NCBI GenBank assembly: GCA_002452745.1
Contig: DKFC01000014.1
Coordinates: forward strand, 136,604 to 200,603
Source of the DNA: Firmicutes bacterium UBA6806
Lineage (GTDB): Bacteria > Bacillota > Clostridia > Peptostreptococcales > Acidaminobacteraceae
Reading direction: 5' to 3'
DNA: 64,000 nt
The notes under the pieces are model-generated. The model was not told the DNA's origin and made no database searches. It saw nothing but the letters and a program-made list of their open reading frames with translations. Positions 35,714 through 44,900 of this stretch are shown here, piece after piece. A program made the position numbers and the translations under genes. The stretch's first letter is position 1, and every line of letters starts with the position of its first letter.

Positions 35714-36637
35714 CTACCATACCCCCTTCCCAGTGATTTTTTTAGAAATCAAATGTGTGCCCAAAACTAGGAACACGCCAACAACACCCTTTATCAAACT
35801 CACAGCCGTTGAAAGTGAATACTGTGCATTTTGTATCCCAACTCTGTAGATATAAGTGTCTAAAATATCCACAACACTCAACACCGCATCATTTGAGAAA
35901 TTCAATACTTGATCGAACCCAGCGTTTAAGAAGAATCCAAGATTCAAGATAAACATGGTGACAATTGGCGTTACCAGTGCTGGCAGAATAATATACCTGA
36001 TGATATTCATCCGATTTGCACCGTCGATTTCAGCCGCTTCATAAAGACTTGGTGAAATCCCTATAATAGCAGTGTAATAAAAGATGGAATCCCACCCGAT
36101 ACTTCGCCATGCTTCAGATAACATCAGTACCCACCTTATCTTCGTCTTATCCGTCATAAAGTCTATAGATGGGAAATTGAAGATGTTTAAAATCTGATTG
36201 ACAGATCCATTTGACGTGGACAGTGCAGAAATCCAAATTCCCGCTATAACGACCCAAGAGAGAAAATGTGGCATGTAAGAAATCACTTGAACATATTTTC
36301 TAAACCCTGACACCCTGAGTTCGTTGAGTAGAATTGCAAATAAGATGAAAAATGGGAACAATAAGATAAACTTCATAAAGCTGATAATCAACGTATTTTG
36401 GAGAATATCCTTAAATGCTGGGGACTTAATAATCATTTCAAAGTATTTAAACCCGGCAAACGTCCAAGGACTTCTGGCCTTATAGTTGTAAAATGCAAGT
36501 CGCATGCCGATGATGGGCCACAGCCTGAAAATAATGAAATATGTCAATGTGGGTGCTAACATCACATAGAGCATCCAATCTTTTCTGAGCTGTTTTCTGG
36601 CTTGCTTATTCAATAGTTTTTCTGCTAATGCCTTCAT
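35714..36637 (-). CDS. CUT1 ABC importer permease (LplB/MalF-like)
   Basis: 307-aa permease, partner of the next gene. It has an N-terminal basic cytosolic tail, six membrane spans, and the EAA motif EAAEIDGANRMNIIRYIILP at about residues 201-220. RBS AAGGGGAG precedes the ATG. Its 5-prime neighbour on the transcript is the DUF4387 gene, 12 nt away. Confidence 0.9.
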   Translation of the reverse strand: MKALAEKLLNKQARKQLRKDWMLYVMLAPTLTYFIIFRLWPIIGMRLAFYNYKARSPWTFAGFKYFEMIIKSPAFKDILQNTLIISFMKFILLFPFFILFAILLNELRVSGFRKYVQVISYMPHFLSWVVIAGIWISALSTSNGSVNQILNIFNFPSIDFMTDKTKIRWVLMLSEAWRSIGWDSIFYYTAIIGISPSLYEAAEIDGANRMNIIRYIILPALVTPIVTMFILNLGFFLNAGFDQVLNFSNDAVLSVVDILDTYIYRVGIQNAQYSLSTAVSLIKGVVGVFLVLGTHLISKKITGKGVW

Positions 36638-36649
36638 TCCACACTCCCC

Positions 36650-36970
36650 TTACGGAATCAATATATCCATGAGCGGTGCATGCTGTTGCGCACCATACAC
36701 ATCTCTATCCCCCACTGTTCCAGAGGAAATCTGTCTATTATAAGTGATTTTAATCCCCAGACCTTTTTCAAAGAAGACCATCTGCGTGATGTCTTCCTCA
36801 TTTAGCCGATACAGCGCAGCAATTCTCTGTTTTGTAATCACACCGCTCTCCATCACTCTACTGTAGTTCTCCTCCTTGTCAAAGAGAATGTCCAGAGTGA
36901 TTTCAAAAGGACCGCTGTTTTTACTTCTAAGCACTTTGGCCAAATCCACCAACCTCGTCATGTCTTTCAC
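36650..36970 (-). CDS. DUF4387 protein (AtuA-associated small protein)
   Basis: 106-aa small protein of the DUF4387 family, which accompanies DUF1446 (AtuA) proteins in many genomes and is fused to them in others. Conserved features: LAKVLRSKNSGPFEITLDILF near the N-terminus (residues ~10-30) and IKITYNRQISSGTVGDRDVYG at about 73-93, including an invariant-looking GDRDVYGAQQH. The start is a GTG overlapping the DUF1446 stop (GTGA); an in-frame ATG 9 nt further in is an alternative. Biochemical function is not established for the family. Confidence 0.88.
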   Translation of the reverse strand: MKDMTRLVDLAKVLRSKNSGPFEITLDILFDKEENYSRVMESGVITKQRIAALYRLNEEDITQMVFFEKGLGIKITYNRQISSGTVGDRDVYGAQQHAPLMDILIP

Positions 36971-38337
36971 GTCCTCTCAATATACTCAATTGGAAATAGT
37001 GCACATCCATCTTCGGTGTCCATCAAGTGATACACGGAAAACTCGTAGACAGCACCAAACTCAATATCGCTTGGCGCAAAGGGAAACGCCAAATTGCCAG
37101 CGGTTGATTTTCGCCCTTCATAACCGTAATGCATAAACGTCGATCTAACAGAACTGCAAATGGCTGAGGCCACCTGCTGCGTCTTTGCCACCACTTCAAA
37201 CAGGATTCCGAGTTCATGCGAAATGCCTTTTGAGGGTTCTAACAAGCCCATTACGCCATTTTTCCCATAATTGTAGAAATTGATTTCGTATGAATCTGGC
37301 GGTATCTCCTGATACTGAAGGGCGACACTCTCTCGAACCAAGGCTTCAACTTCGTCAATTTTTGAAATTAGAATAGGATCTCTGACACCTGCCACCACAA
37401 TCGTTCTATAGGCTACTTGCCTTGCCCCTTCCAGCTTGATTCTGTAAGGGTTTGTCTTCTGTATCTTTGATCCATAGACGTTCACATGTCCATTTCCACA
37501 ATCTTCGAAACGACAGGATTCGAGGTTCAAAATAATTCCCGGCCCATGTAGAATATAGGGGTGATCTTTTTCGTAAAAGGTATGTGCTGCAACGCTTACA
37601 GTGGTGCATTTTCTAATGGAATTTGTGGGATATACCTCAAAGTGATCCTCGTGTAAGACCCCCATCATGCAGTCCTTTGTCGTTCCCGGCTCACTGCTCA
37701 ATGCCCCACACTCCAAAACTTTTCCGAGATGATAAGCAAGGGCTTCATCGAAACCATTATAGATTCCAACCGCTGCAAATGGAGAAGGGTCATATGCACG
37801 CCCACAGACAATCAAATCTGCACCGGCTTTTAAAGCCTCTATAATCGGCTCAGCACCCATTTGTGCCACAACACCAACAGTCTCATAAAGTATTTCCTCA
37901 GTTAAGGGCTTTACCGTTTCCCCTAACGGCGAAACCTTTCCACATTTCATTGATTCTCTGATGACTTCTTTTGGAATATCTGCCCAGATAATGGCTATTT
38001 TAAGTGGTGTCAGCTTTCTCTCTCTCACAATCTCATCTACAATATCCATTGTCCAATTTACATGAGCCTTTCCACCACTGCCCCCTGCCGATCCTATGAT
38101 AACAGGAATCTTGTTCTGAAAGCCCGCTGTTAACATGTACTCTAAATCCTTCTTGCAGGCCTGCCTACTGACAATGGCTGTATTGGCGCCGAGCTTATGC
38201 GGCCCTGCATCGGTTGAACCGGCATCAACAACTATGGCATCTGGCAAATCTGCCATTCCAGCCTCAAAGGATTCCTGTGGAAAACCGTATCCCAAAATAC
38301 CGCACGGTGATAAAATCTTAAACGATCTCTCTGTCAT
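36967..38337 (-). CDS. DUF1446 / AtuA-family protein
   Basis: 456-aa acyclic-terpene-utilisation-type (AtuA) protein, DUF1446. Family marks: SPCGILGYGFP (residues ~9-19), VVDAGSTDAGPHKLG at about 34-48, GSAGGSGGKAHVNW at about 82-95, and CGRAYDPSPFAAVG at about 173-186. The Atu name comes from terpene catabolism in Pseudomonas, but the biochemical role of the family is not known and terpene use is not implied here. It overlaps DUF4387 (GTGA), lies 1 nt after the regulator stop, and sits in a sugar-import operon, an unusual setting. Possibly acts on the aglycone of the imported compound. Confidence 0.87.
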   Translation of the reverse strand: MTERSFKILSPCGILGYGFPQESFEAGMADLPDAIVVDAGSTDAGPHKLGANTAIVSRQACKKDLEYMLTAGFQNKIPVIIGSAGGSGGKAHVNWTMDIVDEIVRERKLTPLKIAIIWADIPKEVIRESMKCGKVSPLGETVKPLTEEILYETVGVVAQMGAEPIIEALKAGADLIVCGRAYDPSPFAAVGIYNGFDEALAYHLGKVLECGALSSEPGTTKDCMMGVLHEDHFEVYPTNSIRKCTTVSVAAHTFYEKDHPYILHGPGIILNLESCRFEDCGNGHVNVYGSKIQKTNPYRIKLEGARQVAYRTIVVAGVRDPILISKIDEVEALVRESVALQYQEIPPDSYEINFYNYGKNGVMGLLEPSKGISHELGILFEVVAKTQQVASAICSSVRSTFMHYGYEGRKSTAGNLAFPFAPSDIEFGAVYEFSVYHLMDTEDGCALFPIEYIERT

Positions 38338-38338
38338 G

Positions 38339-39022
38339 TTATTTTCCTTCCTCGCCTATGACCGTTTTATCCACCATTTTCATGTGATGCATTACGGCTT
38401 CTCTGGCCGCTTTCTTGTCTCTTGCTTCAATGGCCTTGGCTATTGCCATGTGCTCCTCTGCAATTTGGTTGCGCCTTACTTGATCGTGATTGCTTCTATT
38501 TGCAATTTCTGTGATGAGGTCATAATAAGTATCTATAAAGTTCATAAAAAATATATTCTTTGACGCCTGTGCCAATTTGTAGTGAAAATAATGATCCATA
38601 TCGTGTTGAAGCTCTTCTGTATCTGCGATTCCAAGGCCCTCAATAATTTCCTCAATTTCTTCATCAGTTGCTCTTTCTATTACACGCTCAACCATCTTGA
38701 GTTCAAGTGTCTCTCTAAAATCCAACAAATCACTATACGTGGTCTTTTTAAACAACTCGTTTACAGAATCGTTCATCAATAAGCTCTGAATGTCATCTTG
38801 GATATAAGTGCCATCTTTTGGCTTTCTCCTGATATATCCCTGAGCCTGCAATTGTGTCAGTGCTTCTCTTAAAATACCTCTACTGACGCCAAACTGTTCT
38901 GCCAACAATGCCTCATTTGGCAGTTTGTCTCCGGGTTTAAGCGTTCCTTCACGCATCATGGTAACCATCTGATTGACGATTTTGTCGGAGAGTCTATCCG
39001 TTCTAATTGGTCGTATATCCAT
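38339..39022 (-). CDS. GntR-family regulator, FCD (FadR-type) subgroup
   Basis: 227-aa transcription factor heading the operon. The N-terminal winged helix spans about residues 8-75 (GDKLPNEALLAEQFGVSRGILREALTQLQAQGYIRRKP), and the C-terminal FCD ligand-binding domain about 95-220. The latter contains conserved Asp and His residues (D in MDHYFHYKLAQAS; H in AIEARDKKAAREAVMHHM), typical of metal-dependent effector sites. RBS AAAGGA. The regulator is likely autoregulatory, given a palindrome just upstream, and probably senses an intermediate of the pathway. Confidence 0.92.
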   Translation of the reverse strand: MDIRPIRTDRLSDKIVNQMVTMMREGTLKPGDKLPNEALLAEQFGVSRGILREALTQLQAQGYIRRKPKDGTYIQDDIQSLLMNDSVNELFKKTTYSDLLDFRETLELKMVERVIERATDEEIEEIIEGLGIADTEELQHDMDHYFHYKLAQASKNIFFMNFIDTYYDLITEIANRSNHDQVRRNQIAEEHMAIAKAIEARDKKAAREAVMHHMKMVDKTVIGEEGK

Positions 39023-39086
39023 CTCTCACATTCCTTTCATAGAGTTAATTTCCTGCAATTTCAATTGTATATTTGTTTTATGGTTT

Positions 39087-39101
39087 AATTGTTTAACAAT
39101 T
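39087..39101. promoter_or_regulatory. Candidate operator of the FCD-type GntR regulator
   Basis: 15-bp perfect palindrome AATTGTT-T-AACAATT, 65 nt upstream of the regulator start in the likely promoter region. The TTGT...ACAA form fits FCD/FadR-type sites. A neighbouring TTGTTGAA extends the symmetry partially. Regulator assignment is by position. Confidence 0.5.
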
Positions 39102-39165
39102 CAACAATATAATATCAGACTTCTCAGTATATTTCAAGATGCTCTGAACAATTTATTTTTGGACA

Positions 39166-39205
39166 TGCAAAAAGCGCTTCTCCATTTTTCTTAGAGAAGC
39201 GCTTT
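39166..39205 (-). terminator. Rho-independent terminator of the candidate ncRNA
   Basis: 12-bp perfect stem AAAGCGCTTCTC / GAGAAGCGCTTT (39171-39182 with 39194-39205) followed by TTTTTGC on the minus strand. It is the only strong terminator downstream of both the ncRNA and the 39.6-46.9 kb operon. Confidence 0.9.
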
Positions 39206-39550
39206 AAATCACTTGTTCACTTGTCATTTCTGGTGGTCTCACCCCTTTCAATGCTACCTTCAGAGTTGTAAACTACAACATATTTACATGTTATTCGATG
39301 TCCCTTGAGAATCTTCCATGTTGCCTCTTGATAGTCCCCTAATCCTCATTACAAAATCTTTGTGATTTTAAACATGGGCTACTGTTACTACAGGTTAACG
39401 TAACATTTTATAGCATTCATTTCTAATTTCTCAGTTCTATCAAAATTCCCAATAAATCCTGAATGTTTTGGCGGTCTCACCCTTTCGTAAAAATAGGTTA
39501 TCTTCCTTGCCAACAGCTAATTTCAAATCTAATTTAAACTAGTTTTGTTA
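39166..39550 (-). ncRNA. Candidate structured non-coding RNA, about 385 nt
   Basis: No convincing ORF occupies this stretch, but it is bracketed by a strong extended -10 promoter and a strong terminator in the same (minus) direction. An 18-19-nt motif, GAAAGGG(G)TGAGACC(A/G)CCA, occurs twice, once near each end (39469-39486 and 39231-39249). Each copy is the 3-prime side of a predicted local stem (TTGGC/GCCAA around the first, TCTG/CAGA with GGT/ACC around the second). Further hairpins: TGTTAC/GTAACA, AAAATC/GATTTT and GTTGTA/TACAAC. I do not recognise the class: it lacks the tmRNA tag, RNase P (GAGGAAAGTCC), 6S and SRP hallmarks. The transcript would follow the flavoprotein gene but use its own promoter. 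Confidence is for a real transcript, not a function. Confidence 0.55.
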
Positions 39551-39555
39551 TTTAT

Positions 39556-39564
39556 ATTATACCA
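39556..39564 (-). promoter_or_regulatory. Extended -10 promoter of the candidate ncRNA
   Basis: On the minus strand TGGTATAAT: a perfect -10 hexamer (39556-39561) preceded by the extended TG. No convincing -35 is needed. It lies 28-36 nt downstream of the flavoprotein stop. Confidence 0.65.
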
Positions 39565-39591
39565 TATTGTACAGAAAAGAAAACATGTTTT

Positions 39592-40659
39592 TTAATATTT
39601 TTTGATATTTTCCTCAATCAAGCTACACATGTCGTTTACATAAGTTGAAATCTTAGAGTCAATATCAAAAGCCTCTTTAATTTCACCTGGTTCATTTGCA
39701 AGTGCCATAATCGCAAATCTCGGAGGCAATCTAAAGCCCTTGTTGATGTTCAATGCCCCTATTAGCTGTCTTGCCACACTGTCACTTCCCGAATTTCCAG
39801 AGACCACAACACTGTAAAGATATTTATCCCTAAAGCCCATTTGTCTATAGAGCGCCGTTAAGCGATTGATTACTGCCATGAGTTTAGCCGAGATGGCATC
39901 ATTATAATTTGGACAAATCCAAACCACGATATCTGCCTTTTCCAGTTTTGGGTAGAGATCCTCCACCACAAAGCCACCATAAAAACAGCTCTTTTCTCTT
40001 GCATAATACATGCAGGTTTCAAAGCTACAGCCATAGCAGTCCGATATCTTGCCCTCCTCCACATGAAGCGTGTCAATACAGAGCCTTTTGCCGCCACATC
40101 TGCTGTTATGCGCAAGTAGTTTCGTCTCAATTTGCTCCCACAGCATGAGTGTGTTTGAAATCTCCTTATACCCCGCATGAAGCACCAGTACTTGCATAGT
40201 CTCCCGTCCCAACGGCCCATACTGGTAAAGCCGTTTCACCAGTTGTTCAATCTGTTCAAAGCAAATTCTCTCAAGAGGCATATCAAGCGCCTTCTGCCAT
40301 GTTTTGAAATTTTGATATCCCTCTAAAACTTCCACAAGCGGATGTCCGATAAATTCAGCCCCCATGACATTGCAAAGGAAGATAAACTTCTTGGCAAAGG
40401 ACTTCGTATAATTCTCACCATGCGACTTTATAATTAATCCAAGCTGCTTTCCTGTAAAGAAGCAAATATCACTTTGATTTAAGCGTCTCATTTCATCTCT
40501 CAAAAAATCGTTGACCGCCTGGCTTTCTCCTATTTCATCTAGTTCCACAACAAAGAGGCACTTTTGCGCCTCTTCTTCTGATTCTGGAATCAACCCCTTG
40601 CAAAATGCGACAATTGGCTTCATCCTAATCGTGAAATCTAATATTTCAATTCTCGCCAT
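39592..40659 (-). CDS. Flavodoxin-fold (NADPH-dependent FMN reductase-like) protein with Cys motif
   Basis: 355-aa protein whose C-terminal half (about residues 150-330) has the flavodoxin/FMN-reductase fold: VLVLHAGYKEIS for the phosphate loop and ADIVVWICPNYNDAISAKL for the isoalloxazine-binding loop. A Cys cluster DCYGCSFETCMYYAREKSC at about 206-224 resembles the compact motif of iron-sulfur flavoproteins. The N-terminal ~150 residues are of unknown type. Last gene of the operon with the dehydrogenase and the 1630-aa protein; it overlaps the dehydrogenase by 22 nt (TTG AAA TAT TAG in the overlap). Probable redox enzyme; electron donor and acceptor unknown. Confidence 0.68.
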   Translation of the reverse strand: MARIEILDFTIRMKPIVAFCKGLIPESEEEAQKCLFVVELDEIGESQAVNDFLRDEMRRLNQSDICFFTGKQLGLIIKSHGENYTKSFAKKFIFLCNVMGAEFIGHPLVEVLEGYQNFKTWQKALDMPLERICFEQIEQLVKRLYQYGPLGRETMQVLVLHAGYKEISNTLMLWEQIETKLLAHNSRCGGKRLCIDTLHVEEGKISDCYGCSFETCMYYAREKSCFYGGFVVEDLYPKLEKADIVVWICPNYNDAISAKLMAVINRLTALYRQMGFRDKYLYSVVVSGNSGSDSVARQLIGALNINKGFRLPPRFAIMALANEPGEIKEAFDIDSKISTYVNDMCSLIEENIKKY

Positions 40660-41921
40660 AAGTCATCCAGCCTTTCGTGCACACTTTTGAGTCTATTTGC
40701 AAGCTCAGGAGCCAGTTTCACCTGTTCGTACTCTATCCCAGCCAAAGTCTGTCGATTTCTCGCACCAAAAAAAGTCTCGCCAATACTTGTGGCGCTATAG
40801 TGCCAATTACCAGACAAAGCATCTATGATGGATTTTGCGCCAGAAGAAAGTGCTGGTGCGATATAGGGCTTAAATCCCTCTTCTCTAACATCCAAATTTG
40901 CTCGGATGACTTTTTCTGTGAGATCCAGGGATGCTTCATGATTGTAATTTAGCAAATGATTGACACAGATTAAATCTTTTCCATGTGGACCAAAGACCCT
41001 TCCATGTGTTGCATAATCAATGTTGAGTTTTTTCGCATAGTACAAACTTCTGCCATGCATGACACCAAGTCCAAATCCCCTGATTCTCTCTGCTGGGATG
41101 CCCATGCCGTCAAATACACCTTGTTCATTTCGGTTTGAGGCTTCATAGGCACTTCTACAGAGCAAATCCACTGGGTCTGAAACCACACAAAACAGTCCTT
41201 TAAAGCCCTCTTGTCTAGCCATTTTAGCATAGATTTCCACAATTTTGCTGTTCTCTTCAAATTGAATCATGCGAACATCTGACACTTGCTCGCCAACTTT
41301 TGGCACGTATTTCGACGCACAGAACACAAATACATCACAGTGAAATAAATCCTCCGCTTCAATACGCTCGACGATTAAGTCTGTATTTACAATAATCTGA
41401 TTTAATTCCATCTCATAGCGTTTTCTCTGATGTTCATTTATGTCATAGATACCAAGTGTCTGAATGCAGTCTCCACCTAATAGTTTCAATCCAATTGCCA
41501 GAGTGCTTCCCACATCTCCAAGTCCGAGCAGATGAACGCGTTTTTTACCAGTATCCATAGCTGTTGCCTCTGCCACAAAGGCCTTGAAGCTCTCCGCAAG
41601 CCTACTCTGGCAATCACTTCTCTTCTGAGAAATCCACTTGGAAATGTTCAATCCACTCAGAAGTTCTCTATCTGATAAGAGTCTCAAATCGTCTTCAAGC
41701 CTTAGTGTAGCCCCCTCAGTCAGCCATGATATGCTATCGTAATTCCTTAGGGACTCAAATGATGAGGTAATTTTAAAATATTGTTTTCCCTTGTCGTCTG
41801 GTGCATCAAACACCCAAAACGTCCTTTTAAAATGATTTAAATTTTCGATGCCAAATGCGTCGAACAATGCGATTGCCTCTCGAGAAATAAGCTGAAAGTC
41901 GTCCAATTTATAATAGTACAT
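40638..41921 (-). CDS. Lactate/malate dehydrogenase-fold protein, long N-terminal form
   Basis: 427-aa NAD-type dehydrogenase fold. The dinucleotide motif is GLGDVGSTLAIGLKLLGG at about residues 131-148. Next come FCASKYVP (about 210-217) and SDPVDLLCRSA (about 250-260), in place of the usual NPVD. RIRGFGLGVMHGRSLYY and THGRVFGPHGKD carry the His of the catalytic pair. The first ~120 residues are extra compared with ordinary LDH/MDH (~310 aa) and have no recognised domain. Whether it reduces lactate, malate or another 2-oxo acid cannot be told. RBS AAGGAG. Second gene of the operon. Confidence 0.7.
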   Translation of the reverse strand: MYYYKLDDFQLISREAIALFDAFGIENLNHFKRTFWVFDAPDDKGKQYFKITSSFESLRNYDSISWLTEGATLRLEDDLRLLSDRELLSGLNISKWISQKRSDCQSRLAESFKAFVAEATAMDTGKKRVHLLGLGDVGSTLAIGLKLLGGDCIQTLGIYDINEHQRKRYEMELNQIIVNTDLIVERIEAEDLFHCDVFVFCASKYVPKVGEQVSDVRMIQFEENSKIVEIYAKMARQEGFKGLFCVVSDPVDLLCRSAYEASNRNEQGVFDGMGIPAERIRGFGLGVMHGRSLYYAKKLNIDYATHGRVFGPHGKDLICVNHLLNYNHEASLDLTEKVIRANLDVREEGFKPYIAPALSSGAKSIIDALSGNWHYSATSIGETFFGARNRQTLAGIEYEQVKLAPELANRLKSVHERLDDLWRELKY

Positions 41922-41978
41922 CTCATTCCGTCTCCTTAAGTCAATTCTTTAAGTCTTTTCACTCTTTTTTATACTTGT

Positions 41979-44900
41979 CTACAAGTAGAAGTTCTTAAGT
42001 TTTCTAAGCTGTTCCAAGTCGTCCCTAATGTACTCTGACGGGCGAATGTTGTTGGAGTAGAAGATATTTTTCCCCTTATCTGGATATCTCGGTGTGTTTA
42101 AGACTTCACCAAGCCGATCAATCGTGAGAAGTCGGTCATTCAGACTTTCATACACCACTTCCACAGCACTCATAATATCAATTGCATTTTGAAGTGCCAC
42201 TTCTGAAAGATTGTAAATCGCCGCCTTTGAAGCGCCTACTATATAATTAGCAGAGGAATACGGCAATATCAGATTAACTGAATTAATCAAATTGCTCTCT
42301 GGAATACTTCCCCTCCAAATAGCGTCCCCGTCAATAAACGGATATAGTTTGCTCTCGTAGAACCAAACTTTGATCTTAGGAATAAAATAGGCAGCATCAA
42401 CATTGATGTTCATTCTCTCAGCGATTTCCTTGCCGCTTCCTGACATGATGCCTACGATGAACTTTTGCACGTCCACCCCTTCTTTTTTGAAATAGGGTTC
42501 TAGTGCCTTGATTCGGTAGCCCTTGTTTAATAGGTCATCCACTAAGATTACAGGTCGGTTGAACGACTTCATCATCTTGATTTGATTGGCAATGTCCAGA
42601 TAAAAAGGATATTCCATGATTCGATGCTCTGTTAAATCCGTGGAAAAGTACTTTTCAGCATGAAGGGTCTTGGTTACTGTATTTGGCAGTATCCACCGCT
42701 TGAAAATCGCGCCAAATGGCACGCACATGGCCTCTCCGACTTGCTTTGGAACTAAAGGCGTCGTCGGCATATTGTTTTCATCACAGACCTTTTTAATCAG
42801 GGTTTCATAAATCATAGAACGGTCAAAATTGAGCACGAGATTTCCCGGATACAGCTCAGTAAAAGCCCTTTGAAGACGCAGACGGGTTTTACTCATCGCC
42901 TGCACCACTTCTGGAATGTGTTTATATGGGTCTTTGAACATGGAGTGAATGTCCAGATTCACCGTACATGGTGAAGACATATTCACGGCATATACCATCT
43001 CGCTATTCTTAGAAGTTGATATATTGACAAAGCCTTGATTTGTAAGGACTTCTATCACTTCTCTACTCACTTGATGCCTGATGGATTCCTTATAGACACA
43101 ATAAGTGTAGTCCCTTGAAAGCGCATTTGCAAGCGTCTCTGTCAGCATAATCTGTTCTAGATTCCTAATCTCACAGTTCTTTTTCTTGACAATACTGTCT
43201 ATGACGATAATCCTACCCACCGACTGTTCTCTGATATACTTGATAATACCAAGATCTTCAAACTCGTTGTGAATATTGGTTGCTCTGAGCCAGTGAAAAA
43301 GAGAGTATGCGACAATCTCATTGTTCTTTTCCAAACTTCTAAGGATCAGCATTCTAAAGTTGAGCATTCCAGATATGTCCTTGAGCTTTTGATAGGCTTC
43401 TGGGAATTCAATGCCGCTGATACTTGCAAGGGATTCAATCAACATTAAATTTGGCTCTTCCACCATCTCCAATATCAAGGATTTAGTTGTCATTACACTC
43501 TTGTACATGGGCTCTCTCTGATAGAGTCCCTTTTCATAAATATAATTTTGAGCCAGCGGGTCAATGAGAGAAGAAATATCCCGCTTTTCATCAATATAAT
43601 CTCGAATCAGTGTGGAGCTGATACTCTCGTATTCTTTAGGCAGAAGAACCCTAAGTGTGTTTGGATGCAATCTGCTGATTTTTTCGTCAAGTAGCTTCGC
43701 CTCTGACTCTGGAATTTCCATTCCGCCCCTCTCATATATGAGGTGTGGAATTTTTAAAATATGACTCACATTGCCTGGCTTATAAGCAGATGCATTTAAA
43801 ACCACGTCGCTTCCCACCACTAAAAAGACCTCTGAATCAGGGAACAAGTCCGTCAGTTTTTTGAGATCTTCATCATTGGCAATATTGACAGAAATATCGC
43901 GTGGAAATGGATAGATATCAATTTCACTTGCCACTGAACGCTTGATGATGTTTCTTCGAATCAAGTTAGGCTGAGTTCTCTTGGACCATGAAAACTCATC
44001 TACATAGAGCAGCACTTCAAACCCCTTCTCCTTAATATCGGTGGCAATTTGTTTATGGCTCAATGTAAACGGATCAAAAGCCCCTGGAAAAAAGGCAATC
44101 TTTTTATTTGGCCTCAGTTCAATATCCCCGTATTCATGTTGATACTCCGAAATAAATTGATAGATGTATTTGAGACACGCCGAATTGTTGAAAAAGATGA
44201 GGTCTAAATCTTCATCCGTATTCACCATAAGCGACATGATTTTCTTTACAATCATCCTATAGAGAAACTCTCTCTTTCTGAGGTTCAGTGATGTATCTTG
44301 AAAGATGTCCTTTGCTATGACGCTAAAAGCCATTTGATTGACGTGGCTCGAAGAGTGTACAAACCCAGTGAAGAGAATCCCGTACATTCTCAGCACGCGC
44401 CTATTATGGCCGTCCAGTTCCTCTTTAAACGCATACTTATAGTCTGCATACTTGCTGATGGCAACACCGATGGTTTTTTCAATCAGGGAAATGAGCCCTT
44501 CATTGGTGGTACTCATCTTGCGCTCAAAACTCTCTAAAATTTCATCTAATTCTTTTGGCTTTATGTGGAGCAGCACCTTGCCCAAATATGGAGGAATGTA
44601 CTTGGTAAATTCATAACTCTCCATTTCAAGTGCTCTAATGAGCTCTATGGCAATGTCGTTCTTCTGTTCGTAGTTCAGATGTGAAATCAGTTCAAGCAAC
44701 ATCTTGCCAGCGGTGTTTCTAACTGACTCCAGTGCACTGACTTTTAAGAGATTGCAAAGATGCATGGCCATATAAAAGCAGTTGTCATAATCATAAAGCA
44801 GTGTATTCCGAATCAGCAACTCAATTTGAAATCTCTTGGCGATGTCTAATGTCGCGGATTTTAAATTGCTCAAAAAGATATTAGAAGTATACTGAAGATC

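Noticed and set aside
36967..38337. Terpene utilisation function for the AtuA-like protein
   Set aside because: The name comes from one Pseudomonas pathway; none of the CoA enzymes of that pathway is present here.
39166..39550. tmRNA, RNase P RNA, 6S RNA or known riboswitch
   Set aside because: No tag reading frame with tRNA-like end, no GAGGAAAGTCC core and no 6S-type single long hairpin; I could not match any class.
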